Origin: Abditibacteriota bacterium
GTDB lineage: Bacteria; Armatimonadota; UBA5829
NCBI GenBank assembly: GCA_017552965.1
Contig: JAFZNQ010000009.1
Coordinates: 62,001 to 126,000, forward strand
DNA: 64,000 nucleotides
Direction: 5' to 3'
Part shown: positions 42,265 to 50,882 of the stretch, in pieces
How positions within the stretch are numbered: the first letter of the stretch is position 1
Layout: each line of letters starts with the position of its first letter
The notes under the pieces: model-generated
What the model saw: only the letters and a program-made list of their open reading frames with translations
What the model was told of the DNA's origin: nothing
Databases searched by the model: none
Translations under genes and position numbers: made by a program

Positions 42265-43767
42265 TTACTCCTTGCCTATAGGCTCTTTTTGCATATAGAG
42301 TCTGACAGCCTTTACCACGTCGGATGCTATCTTGTTTCTGTAATCCTCACTGAAGAGAAAGGTCCTGTCATAATCGTTGTTGATAAAGGCCGCTTCCAGC
42401 AATATGCCCGGAACGCCGCCGGCATTGGCCGCCCGCAGCACGCCAAAGCCCGACTGATACATACGGGTGTCGGACCGGACCTTTCTGTCCGTGAGCTCAT
42501 TGTTTTGGGCCAGAAAGCCGTGAAACAGGGTGCCGAAATACTTGGACAGGGTAAAGTCCTTGTGATAATAGGTCTCTACGCCGGTCCCCGTATTCGGAGT
42601 GCCGCAGGAATTGATGTGAAAGCTGATAAAGAGATCCGAGGAGCGATCCACAGCATATTTGCCTCTGTCGGCAAGAGACATATCTGTGTCATCGGTCCTG
42701 GTCATATACACGGTCACACCCAGCTTTCTGAGCTCTTCGGCAGCCTTCAGGGCGTTCAGGAGATTGAGATCCTTTTCCAGAGTCCCGCCGTAAGTGGCGC
42801 CGGTTTCGGGACCGCCGTGGCCCGGGTCAATGGTAATGACAGCCTCCTCCAGAGGCTTTATGACGGGTGGAGCAAACACCAGCTTCAGGTCATTTCCCTT
42901 TTCCACAAAATAGGGCTCGCGTATATACCGGGACTCTACGGTGATGACCTCGGGCCCGGTCACCCCTGCCGACAGCGTACCGGCAGAACGGATCGGCTTT
43001 TCGGGCAGGAGACCCGACTCCAGAGTCAGAGTGTATATCCCCGTATAGACGTCGCAGGTCACAGAAGGACCGGTGAGGGCGCCGCCTTTGAGAGTCAGCT
43101 CGGAGGAGCCGTCTTTATTATCAGTCAGCTTCACTGACCTTACCTTGCGCACCACCTTTTGATCAAAATCTGTCAGGCTGACCCTTATCGTCCTGTCGTT
43201 GCCACGGGAAGTGAAAGGAGCTGCCGGACCAAACGAGAGATCGCAGTCTATAGTGAGCCGGGAGCCCTTTTGAGACTTGCTCATGCGGCTGATGATATTC
43301 TTTTCTGTGTCATATACGCACTCTGCGTCGTCCGGGAGCGCATTATCTATGACTACAGTCAATTTGCTGCCGGTGGCCCGCAGGGAATATGGGGACAGAA
43401 ATGCGAGATCTATCTCCAGCAAGTCGTCTGTCACCATTATCCCTGTGACAGTGTTCACAAATTCCAGTCTGCCCCGGCTATGCACAGCCTTTGCTCCGAG
43501 AGCCTTTTCGGCAAAAGCAGCCGTCACCACCAAAGAGCCGTCTATCTCGGTGGTCTCCGCCACACTTTCTCCCATGGTCAGAGTGCTGCCTTCGAGACTC
43601 GTCTCCAGCCGGAGATAGTCAAAAAGGGTGACCGGCACGAAGTATTCACCGGCTTCTTTTTTTGCCTTCAGACCGGTATATTTGCCTGCCACGTACAGGT
43701 CGGCGCTTTCCGCCGCATACAAGCAGCCGGCCAGCAGTATGAGAACTGTGATGATGGTGATCTTCAT
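42265..43767 (-). CDS. N-acetylmuramoyl-L-alanine amidase (Amidase_3), copy 2
   Basis: The 500-residue protein has the zinc amidase domain at the C-terminus: TIDPGHGGPETGATYGG, Glu in LEKDLNL, YMTRTDDTDMSLADRG, ISFHINS and the catalytic Glu in LLEAAFINN. Two beta-rich N-terminal domains (copper amine oxidase N-like, then AMIN-like) precede it. The start at 43767 has AAGGGAG upstream; the ATG 21 nt earlier would bury that site. The signal sequence ends LLAGC, a full lipobox, so it may be a lipoprotein. It follows a paralogue with the same layout. Confidence 0.88.
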   Translation of the reverse strand: MKITIITVLILLAGCLYAAESADLYVAGKYTGLKAKKEAGEYFVPVTLFDYLRLETSLEGSTLTMGESVAETTEIDGSLVVTAAFAEKALGAKAVHSRGRLEFVNTVTGIMVTDDLLEIDLAFLSPYSLRATGSKLTVVIDNALPDDAECVYDTEKNIISRMSKSQKGSRLTIDCDLSFGPAAPFTSRGNDRTIRVSLTDFDQKVVRKVRSVKLTDNKDGSSELTLKGGALTGPSVTCDVYTGIYTLTLESGLLPEKPIRSAGTLSAGVTGPEVITVESRYIREPYFVEKGNDLKLVFAPPVIKPLEEAVITIDPGHGGPETGATYGGTLEKDLNLLNALKAAEELRKLGVTVYMTRTDDTDMSLADRGKYAVDRSSDLFISFHINSCGTPNTGTGVETYYHKDFTLSKYFGTLFHGFLAQNNELTDRKVRSDTRMYQSGFGVLRAANAGGVPGILLEAAFINNDYDRTFLFSEDYRNKIASDVVKAVRLYMQKEPIGKE

Positions 43768-43774
43768 GACGTAA

Positions 43775-45331
43775 TTACTCCCTTGCATGGTTTACGGGTC
43801 TCGCTTCAAAATATCTGGTGACTGCCGTCAGGACGTCCTCGGCGATCTTTTGTCTGTAATCAGGTGAGGTCAGGAGAGCTCTGTCTCTGGAATTATTGAT
43901 AAATCCCATCTCCACCAGTATGCCGGGGACGCCTCCCGCGTTGGCGGCCCTCAGCACCCCGAGACCCGAAGAATAGAGAGCAGTATCCGAATGGAGCTTG
44001 CGATTCAAGAGAGAGTTGTTCTTCACGAATTCGCTGTGAAACAGCTCGCCGAAATATTTGGACAGGGTATAATCCTTGTGATAATAAGTCTCGATCCCTG
44101 TCCCGGTATCGGTGCCTTTGCAGGAATTGCAGTGAAAGCTGATCATCAGATCCGAATCCTTTTTGATGGCAAATGCGCCTCTGTCCTTCAGGGAGAGAGT
44201 GGAGTCGTCGGTACGGGTCATATGCACGTTCACGCCCTTCTCCGCCAGGGCTCTGGCTACCTCTCCGGCGGCCAGCAGATTCAGATCCTTTTCGAAAAAG
44301 CTGCCGTAAATGGCGCCCTTGTCGGTCCCCCCGTGCCCGGCGTCAATGGTGACCGTCACATCCGAAAGCTTTTTGACCAGTGGGGCATAAAACACTATGA
44401 CCGTATCCTTTGACTCGGGCCGGACCTCCACGTCCCTGATGTATTCGGAAGCCACCAGGAGAGTCTGGTTGTTGAGTACGCTGACCCTGAGGCCGTTGTC
44501 CGACGCCACTCCCTTGTAGGTGATCTTGCAGTTTTTGACGGAGACGGTGTACTGGCCCTTGTGTATGTCGCAGGACACTACCGGGTGAGTAAAGGCGCCG
44601 TTTTTCAGCACCAGCTCGCAGCTGCCGTCGTATTTGGGATGCAGCTCCACCTTTGAGATTTCGGGCAGAGTGGTGGTGCCGAAGACCTTCAGGTCATAGC
44701 GGATGATATTTTCTTTGCGGTGATATTTGGCGCTGTTGGGCACCTTGCCCAGCAGGTCGAACACCACTCTGGTCGTATTGGCCTCGGGAGTCCCGAACCG
44801 AACGCCGGATATGCGGGGATTGTCCACTGTGTAATCCGTATTCTCCGGAGACTTTTTGAGTGAGTCAAAATCGAATATCAATCGGTTGTCATATACAAAT
44901 ACGGTGTAAGGGCAGGGAAAAGCCAGGTCCAATTCCAGCAAGTCGTCTGTGATCTCTATGTTGCGGATCTTGTTTACAAAATTGATGCTGGAGGAGATGC
45001 TGGTCTCCACGACATCGCAGCCGGTGGCGTCGGCTATCTCATTGACGTTGATGAGATACACGTCCATCATCTTCACGCAGCTGATGACGGACTCGGTGCC
45101 CATTATCCTGATGTTGCCCTGGCCCATCTGTTCGTAATCAAGCCCCAGATGGTTGAATATATCGGGGGATACCAGCACGTCCCTGCCCTGCTTGACAGCC
45201 ATGGCGCAGGTCACTGCTTTTCCGTCCACCTTGACGTTGTATTTCGTATCCTTTGCAGACACTGCTGCGGAGGACAGCAGAGCCATGCAGATGATCGGAA
45301 GTATATAATATACGATATTGCGCAATGTCAT
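43775..45331 (-). CDS. N-acetylmuramoyl-L-alanine amidase (Amidase_3), copy 1
   Basis: The 518-residue paralogue of the next gene shares its layout: signal peptide (residues 1-26, AAVSA), beta-rich N-terminal domains, and Amidase_3 (VTIDAGHGGTDKGAIYG, FFEKDLNLL, HMTRTDDSTLSLKDRG, SFHCNS, GILVEMGFINN). It cleaves the bond between MurNAc and L-Ala, which is needed for cell separation. It lacks the lipobox seen in copy 2, so it should be soluble in the periplasm. It overlaps the PBP2 gene by 4 bp, with AAAGGA as ribosome site. Confidence 0.92.
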   Translation of the reverse strand: MTLRNIVYYILPIICMALLSSAAVSAKDTKYNVKVDGKAVTCAMAVKQGRDVLVSPDIFNHLGLDYEQMGQGNIRIMGTESVISCVKMMDVYLINVNEIADATGCDVVETSISSSINFVNKIRNIEITDDLLELDLAFPCPYTVFVYDNRLIFDFDSLKKSPENTDYTVDNPRISGVRFGTPEANTTRVVFDLLGKVPNSAKYHRKENIIRYDLKVFGTTTLPEISKVELHPKYDGSCELVLKNGAFTHPVVSCDIHKGQYTVSVKNCKITYKGVASDNGLRVSVLNNQTLLVASEYIRDVEVRPESKDTVIVFYAPLVKKLSDVTVTIDAGHGGTDKGAIYGSFFEKDLNLLAAGEVARALAEKGVNVHMTRTDDSTLSLKDRGAFAIKKDSDLMISFHCNSCKGTDTGTGIETYYHKDYTLSKYFGELFHSEFVKNNSLLNRKLHSDTALYSSGLGVLRAANAGGVPGILVEMGFINNSRDRALLTSPDYRQKIAEDVLTAVTRYFEARPVNHARE

Positions 45332-47118
45332 TCGTTTCCTTTCTTGTATTCAAAATAGCTTTCCAGGACTGCCTTTGCCACGGGAGCGGCAGACCCGGAC
45401 CCGCTGGCGCCTCTCTCCACTATGCAGGCTATGGCTATTTTCGGATCTTCGCACGGGGCATAACACACGAACCATCCGTGAGCAGGCCCGCCTGCGGCCT
45501 GAGCCGAGCCGGTCTTGCCTGCAATGCGGACCCCGGGTATGGCTGCAGCCTTGCCGGTGCCGCTGGCCACAGTCCTTTCCATTGCCTTTGCTATTTGCCC
45601 CAGGACTTCCCGGGAAGCGGACACCGAACCTTTTATCTCCTGCTTTGCCTCAAAAATGACAGAGCCCGTGGAGTCGGTGATGCGATCCAGGAGATAAGGT
45701 CTGCAGAGAGAGCCGCCGTTGGCTATGCAGCCTATGGCGCAGGCCATTTGCAGCGGCGAAGCCAGCACGTCGCCCTGTCCGATGGACACGTTGAGGGTAT
45801 CGCCCTTCATCCACTTTCTGTGGGCATGCTCCTCCAGCCATTCGGGATCGGGCACAAGGCCTGTCCTGCCGCCTTTGGAGGGCTCTTCGGGCAGGTCTAT
45901 CCCGGTGGATATGCCCAAGCCGAACTCACGGGAGGTCTCGCATATCTTGTCTATGCCCAGCCTGACGGACTCGGCGTAAAACCATACGTCGCAGGATTCG
46001 CTGACTGCCTTGTAAAAATCCACCCGGCCATGGCTGGTCCAGCACCCCTTTCTGTAGCTGCCCAGTCTGTAATAGCCGGGGCAGGACACAGTGGTGTGTA
46101 CCGATGCGGCCTTGTTTTGCAATATGCCGGCAGATATCACCGGCTTGAAGGTGGAGCCCGGAGGATACACACTGGCAGCCGCTCTGTTTATGAGCGGATG
46201 CTGCTTGTCATCCACCAGCTGTTTCCAGTCCGAGCGCTTCAGGCCTCTCACGAAAATATTGGGATCAAAATCAGGTCTGGACACCATGGCCAGCACCCTG
46301 CCTGTTGATGGTTCTATGGCAGCCAGGGCCCCGGTCTTGCCTTCGAGAGCCTCCCAGGCAGCCTTTTGAAGACGGGAATCCACCGTCAGATGAAGGGTAT
46401 TGCCGGGGACAGATCGCTGCTGTCCCAGATCCTTTACCACTCTGCCCGCCGCATTGACCTCGATCCTCTGACCTCCGTCAAGGCCCTTCAGCTGATCCTC
46501 ATAGTATTTTTCCAGGCCGAATACGCCTACGTAATCGCCCATCCGGTATTGCTTGCCCTGCTCCCGCGCCAGCTTCAGGCTCTCGCCGCTGATCTCTCTG
46601 AGATAGCCGGTGAGATGCGAAAAGTACCGGCCCCGGGGGTAATACCGGACAAAATCGTTTTCTATGACCACTCCGTCAAAGAGCATACGGTGCTCGCCCA
46701 GTGTGACTATGGTGGAAAAAGGCACGTCCACCGCTATCCTGACAGGCGCTCCCACCGGCAGTGACGAGTTGTTGACTATCTCGTGATAATCATCGATGCT
46801 GATCCCCAGTATATGACAAAACTCCGAGAGCTCCCGGGGCTTATCTTTGAATTTTTCGGGAATGGCGGAGATGATAAACAGCTTTTTGCTCTGAGCGATG
46901 GGAATACCTCTCGAGTCCACTATATTGCCTCTGGGGGCTTTGGTCCGTATGATCCTGATACGGTTGTTGTTGGCAGCCTCCAGCAGCATGCGCCCTTCCT
47001 TGATCTGCAGATACCACAGCCTGAAGCCCAGGGCTGCAACTGCTACCGCGAAGATAAAAGCCAGCCAGTAAATACGGGACCTTATCTCAAAAGGCTGAGC
47101 GTCATAGGTGTTTCTCAT
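45328..47118 (-). CDS. mrdA: Penicillin-binding protein 2 (MrdA)
   Basis: The 596-residue transpeptidase from ATG 47118 has an N-terminal membrane anchor (about residues 15-38), the PBP dimerisation domain (RGNIVDSRGIPIAQSK), and the active-site motifs STFK (in YPPGSTFKPV), SCD (in SESCDVWFYAES) and KTG (in IAGKTGSAQA). It cross-links elongation-phase peptidoglycan together with RodA and MreBCD, none of which are here. It overlaps the SPP-like protease gene by 4 bp and the first amidase gene by 4 bp. In-frame sequence upstream of 47118 is not part of it. Confidence 0.94.
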   Translation of the reverse strand: MRNTYDAQPFEIRSRIYWLAFIFAVAVAALGFRLWYLQIKEGRMLLEAANNNRIRIIRTKAPRGNIVDSRGIPIAQSKKLFIISAIPEKFKDKPRELSEFCHILGISIDDYHEIVNNSSLPVGAPVRIAVDVPFSTIVTLGEHRMLFDGVVIENDFVRYYPRGRYFSHLTGYLREISGESLKLAREQGKQYRMGDYVGVFGLEKYYEDQLKGLDGGQRIEVNAAGRVVKDLGQQRSVPGNTLHLTVDSRLQKAAWEALEGKTGALAAIEPSTGRVLAMVSRPDFDPNIFVRGLKRSDWKQLVDDKQHPLINRAAASVYPPGSTFKPVISAGILQNKAASVHTTVSCPGYYRLGSYRKGCWTSHGRVDFYKAVSESCDVWFYAESVRLGIDKICETSREFGLGISTGIDLPEEPSKGGRTGLVPDPEWLEEHAHRKWMKGDTLNVSIGQGDVLASPLQMACAIGCIANGGSLCRPYLLDRITDSTGSVIFEAKQEIKGSVSASREVLGQIAKAMERTVASGTGKAAAIPGVRIAGKTGSAQAAGGPAHGWFVCYAPCEDPKIAIACIVERGASGSGSAAPVAKAVLESYFEYKKGNE

Positions 47119-48062
47119 AGATGGATCTTCCGGACTGCAAAGAGCGCTGCGGCGAGACACAGGAATACGATGGCCATATAGCCCCACTCCCTGCGGGACA
47201 GGCTGAACTCCCTGAAGTTGGCCAGAAGTACCGCCAGACATACAGGCACCAGAGCGGGCAGATACGGCAGAAGGCCGGTGAGTATGAGCAGCATCCCCGC
47301 ATAGAGAAATGCAAATATCATCCAAAAGTTCTTCCGTCCGGCAAAGCCAAAGCGGAACACGCAGGCAAACACCATGGCCGGAAATATAAAATCACCGGCT
47401 CCTATGGTGCTGATGACACTGAATTTGCCCATACCTGCGGCAGGCAGAGAGCTGCTGACTGCGCCGATAGCGGCGGGTGCCTTGTTTATCACGCTGTGCA
47501 CAAAGCCGGAAGACACTGTCCACACGTCTATGATGGCGCAGCACAGCATAATGGGCACCAGCAGGTTCTTTTCCCTGACCACAAAGGACAGGAAATAGCC
47601 GAAAGCCATGGACAGAGTTACTATGAACACGCTGTACACGCCCATATGGGGAGCGCGTATGTTGTTGATGTTCTCCGCCAGAAGCCTCAGCTGCTTGATA
47701 TAGGTGGTATCGGGAGGCCAGGTCTTTACGTGGCTGTGTATCATCATCAGTATGGCCAGCATACCCAAAAGCCCTGCAAAAAAGAAGACGATATACACCC
47801 ACAGAGCAAAGCGCTGCTCGATAAGCTTGTACACAAAGGCAAACTGCAGCAGCATGGTCACAAAGGCAGAAGAGAGCGTGACGAACAGGAACACCGCAGC
47901 TGCTGCCTTTTTTCCTGCAGCATCACTCACGAGAGCGCACAATCGGTCCACTCTCATGAGCGGCAGCAGATACCAGCACGCCAAAAAGGCCGCAACGCAC
48001 ACAAGGCTCACCACCCAGGGCGTTCCGGCTGCTTTTGCCAGCGCGCTCTTAACGGCTTTCAT
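47115..48062 (-). CDS. Presenilin/signal peptide peptidase-like intramembrane aspartyl protease (GxGD)
   Basis: The 315-residue protein has about nine membrane segments. Asp179 lies in a hydrophobic segment (AIIDVWTV); GAGD at 221-224 lies in the next (STIGAGDFIFPAMVFACVFR); PAL at 269-271 begins the segment after one more helix (YLPALVPVCLAV). These are the three signatures of A22 proteases. D179 and D224 are 45 apart (46 in human SPP), and the text after GAGD and PAL resembles SPP (FP...RF; LVP.C). The usual Tyr before the first Asp is Ile. Prepilin peptidases also use GxGD but lack PAL. Start ATG 48062 is preferred over an upstream in-frame codon inside rhaB. The gene overlaps rhaB by 14 bp and mrdA by 4 bp. 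Confidence 0.8.
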   Translation of the reverse strand: MKAVKSALAKAAGTPWVVSLVCVAAFLACWYLLPLMRVDRLCALVSDAAGKKAAAAVFLFVTLSSAFVTMLLQFAFVYKLIEQRFALWVYIVFFFAGLLGMLAILMMIHSHVKTWPPDTTYIKQLRLLAENINNIRAPHMGVYSVFIVTLSMAFGYFLSFVVREKNLLVPIMLCCAIIDVWTVSSGFVHSVINKAPAAIGAVSSSLPAAGMGKFSVISTIGAGDFIFPAMVFACVFRFGFAGRKNFWMIFAFLYAGMLLILTGLLPYLPALVPVCLAVLLANFREFSLSRREWGYMAIVFLCLAAALFAVRKIHL

Positions 48063-49536
48063 CACAGAGAGCGTCAAATCTGTCGAAGACTTCCGACGGC
48101 ACCTCGGCATCCGGCTCGACGCGGCCGATGTTCTCGGAGCGCCTGATGATCTCTCTGGCTTCCCAGACGTCCTTTACGGCTCCCGAGGAAATGGCCTGGA
48201 CCATGATGTTGCCTATGACCGTGCCTTCGGCAGGCCCGGTCACCACTGTCCTCTGACAGGCATTGGCAGTGAGGCCCGACAGGATCACGTTTTTGATACC
48301 GCCGCCCACCATATGGATGCGCTTTATCTTCTGTCCGGTGATCTCCTCCAGATTCAGGATCACCTGCCTGTAAGCAAGAGCCAGGGAATCGTTGACGCAG
48401 CGAATGATCTCTCCCACAGTCTGAGGCACGTATTGACCGGTCCTGCGGCAGAAGTCCTGTATCTTGGCGGGCATATTGCCTGCGGACACGAATTCCTGCT
48501 GGTTGGGGTCGATCAGGCTTCTGAAGCCGGGACACTCCGCCGCCTGCTGAGTCATATCCCCATAGGATATGTCCTTGCCTTCGGCCAGCCAGAATCTCCG
48601 GCATTCCTGCACTATCCACAAGCCTGTGATGTTTTTGAGGAACCTGATGGTATTGTAGGCTCCGCCTTCGTTGGTGTAATTGCAGCGGGCCGAATCGGCA
48701 TTGACCACCGGGCCCGGGAGCTCCATACCCACCAGAGACCAGGTCCCGCAGCTGATAAAAGCCGCATCGGAGGATTCAAAGGGCACCGCCACTACGGCTG
48801 AAGCAGTGTCATGCTCCGGCACCGAAAAGACGGGGATGTCATAGGAGACTCCCATTTCGGCCTTGATATCCTCGGTGACACAGCCCAGGAGGGAGCCGGT
48901 ATCATTGATCTCGGGCAGTATGCGAGTGGGGACTCCGGCCAGTTCGGCTATATCCGTCGCCCAGGTCTTGTCGTATACGTTGAGCATCTGAGAGGTAGAG
49001 GCTATGGAATACTCGGTCTTTTTGACGCCGGTGATCCAGTAGTTCAGGATGTCGGGCACCATGAGCAGAGTCTCTGCGTTTTCCAAAGCCGCCGGATTGT
49101 CTCTGCCGGCCACATACAGCTGAAACAGAGTGTTGATATCCATGCTCTGGATGCCGACTCTCTGAAACACTGCGTCTCTGTCCATCTTTTCGGCATAAAA
49201 ACGGTCGGATGCTCCTACAAAGGATTCGTCCCTGTACTGACAGGGCAAAAAGCACAGCTCACCGTCAGAGTCCAGCAGGCCGTAATCCACTCCCCAGGTA
49301 TCGATGCCGATGCCCGCAATGGGAGTACGGGCGGCCTCGGCAGCCTTTCGGAGACCGATCTTGATCTCCTTGAAAAGGCTGTAGAGCATCCATTTCTTTT
49401 TGCCGTTGATGACTATATAGTCGTTGAGGAACCTGTGGGCCTCTTTTACGGACAGCCTGCCCTCGGAGAGCTCTCCCAGAAACACTCTGCCGCTCTCGGC
49501 CCCCAGATCCACTGCAGCAAATGTCATAGTGTCCAT
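48049..49536 (-). CDS. rhaB: Rhamnulokinase
   Basis: The 495-residue FGGY kinase phosphorylates L-rhamnulose. Its N-terminus AVDLGAESGRVFLGEL, GIDTWGVDYGLLD, MVPDILNYWITG, PEHDTASAVVAVPF and CGTWSLVGMELPGP match the RhaB branch. It shares 1 bp with the rhaA stop and overlaps the SPP-like gene by 14 bp. The third enzyme, rhamnulose-1-phosphate aldolase (RhaD), is not in the window. Confidence 0.95.
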   Translation of the reverse strand: MDTMTFAAVDLGAESGRVFLGELSEGRLSVKEAHRFLNDYIVINGKKKWMLYSLFKEIKIGLRKAAEAARTPIAGIGIDTWGVDYGLLDSDGELCFLPCQYRDESFVGASDRFYAEKMDRDAVFQRVGIQSMDINTLFQLYVAGRDNPAALENAETLLMVPDILNYWITGVKKTEYSIASTSQMLNVYDKTWATDIAELAGVPTRILPEINDTGSLLGCVTEDIKAEMGVSYDIPVFSVPEHDTASAVVAVPFESSDAAFISCGTWSLVGMELPGPVVNADSARCNYTNEGGAYNTIRFLKNITGLWIVQECRRFWLAEGKDISYGDMTQQAAECPGFRSLIDPNQQEFVSAGNMPAKIQDFCRRTGQYVPQTVGEIIRCVNDSLALAYRQVILNLEEITGQKIKRIHMVGGGIKNVILSGLTANACQRTVVTGPAEGTVIGNIMVQAISSGAVKDVWEAREIIRRSENIGRVEPDAEVPSEVFDRFDALCDESR

Positions 49537-50798
49537 CAGTGTCTTTCTCCCGCCACCTTGTTCTGATACCGGACGGCGTCATCGATCCATGCGTCACCCG
49601 TGGGGACGTTGTTTGACAGACAGAAGTAATCCCATACTGCGCTCCAGGGGCGGCATCTGGATTCGGTAAGACGGGCCAGTCTCTCGAAATAGGCTCCCTT
49701 GTTTTCCAGCTCCTTCAGGACGGAGACGGGCTGCAAAAGCCCCAGAAGCAGAGCCTTCTGAGCGTCACGCAGGCCCATGATCATGGCGCCGGTGCGATTG
49801 ATGGAGCCGTCAAAATAGTCCAGACCGATGTTGAAATGATCCGTGCCGAGACGCACCACCTGCTCCATGATATTCCGCAGGGTATCGTCCAGAATGGTCA
49901 CGTGGTCCGAATCCCAGCGGACAGGTCTGGAGATATGCAGCATGATCTCGTCCATAAAGCACAGGACGGAGCTGAATTTGTCGCTGATGTCTTCCGTGGG
50001 ATGAAAATGTCCGGAATCGTAGCATATCATGGTCCCGGGATGGGTCATGCAATAAGGAGTATAGAACTCGTTGGAGCCCACGGTATAGCTTTCGACTCCC
50101 ACGCCGAAGAGCTTGATCTCCAGAGAGTCAGCCAGCTCCGAACCGCTGTATTTGACCGACAGTATGTCATCCAGAGAATTCTTGAGGATCTCTCTGTGGG
50201 CCTTTCTGTCAATGGGTATGTCCTTGTAGCCGTCGGGGATCCAGATGTTGTTTACCACCCTCTTGCCGGTCTTTTTGCCCAGCCAGGCTCCTATCTTTCT
50301 GGAGCGCTTGGCGTGATCGATCCAGAAGCTCCTTATCTTGTCGTCCTTGCTGGACAGGGTAAAGTTGTCCGCAGCCAGAGGATGAGAGAAAAATGTGCCG
50401 TTGAAATCCAGACCGAAATCCTTGCTGTTGGCCCAATCGGCCCAGTAGGCAAAATGCTCGGGCTCTACCTGATCTCTGTCCACCTTTTTTCCCTTGAAGT
50501 CTCCGTAGATGGCGTGGAGGTCCAGCCTGTGCTTGCCGGCCACCTTGCTAAAGCTGAAGTCCAGGTCTTCCGTGACCTCTTCGATATTTCGGGCCTTGCC
50601 GGGGTTTGAGCCGGTGACGGCTATGCCGCCGGTGATCTCGCCGCCTCCCTCAAAGCCGGCCACGTCGTCAGACTGCCAGATGTGCAGGGAAATGGGTATG
50701 CTGCCCAGAATATCTATAGCCTTGTCGGTGTCGACGCCGGCCTCGGCATAAACTTCCTTTGCCAATTCGTAGGAAGCGATTATCTGCTTGTCGTTCAT
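49536..50798 (-). CDS. rhaA: L-rhamnose isomerase
   Basis: The 420-residue enzyme converts L-rhamnose to L-rhamnulose. Collinearity with E. coli RhaA is clear through the whole length: IPISLHIWQSDDVAGFE, GGIAVTGSNPGKARN, RLDLHAIYGDF, GLDFNGTFFSHPLAADNFTLS, WIPDGYKDIPIDR, ESYTVGSNEFY, SGHFHPTE and SRPVRWDSDHV, including the metal ligands. It has GAGG as ribosome site and its own extended -10 promoter (50829-50837). It is the first gene of a ten-gene run. Confidence 0.96.
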   Translation of the reverse strand: MNDKQIIASYELAKEVYAEAGVDTDKAIDILGSIPISLHIWQSDDVAGFEGGGEITGGIAVTGSNPGKARNIEEVTEDLDFSFSKVAGKHRLDLHAIYGDFKGKKVDRDQVEPEHFAYWADWANSKDFGLDFNGTFFSHPLAADNFTLSSKDDKIRSFWIDHAKRSRKIGAWLGKKTGKRVVNNIWIPDGYKDIPIDRKAHREILKNSLDDILSVKYSGSELADSLEIKLFGVGVESYTVGSNEFYTPYCMTHPGTMICYDSGHFHPTEDISDKFSSVLCFMDEIMLHISRPVRWDSDHVTILDDTLRNIMEQVVRLGTDHFNIGLDYFDGSINRTGAMIMGLRDAQKALLLGLLQPVSVLKELENKGAYFERLARLTESRCRPWSAVWDYFCLSNNVPTGDAWIDDAVRYQNKVAGERH

Positions 50799-50828
50799 AA
50801 TGAGTACCTCGTTAATAAATACACTTAT

Positions 50829-50837
50829 ATTATATCA
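50829..50837 (-). promoter_or_regulatory. Extended -10 promoter for rhaA and downstream genes
   Basis: On the minus strand TGTGA precedes TATAAT (50834-50829), with TTGTTC 16 bp further upstream. Start near 50822, about 24 nt before the rhaA ATG. A rhamnose-responsive site was not identified. Confidence 0.6.
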
Positions 50838-50882
50838 CAAAACAAAATGAGAACAAAATCACGTCCATAGACGGCACACCTG

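Noticed and set aside
47115-48062. Prepilin peptidase (A24) or MreD-type identity for the GxGD membrane protein
   Set aside because: A24 enzymes have GxGDxKL and their first Asp in a different context, and no PAL. MreD is about half this length with five helices and no paired aspartates.
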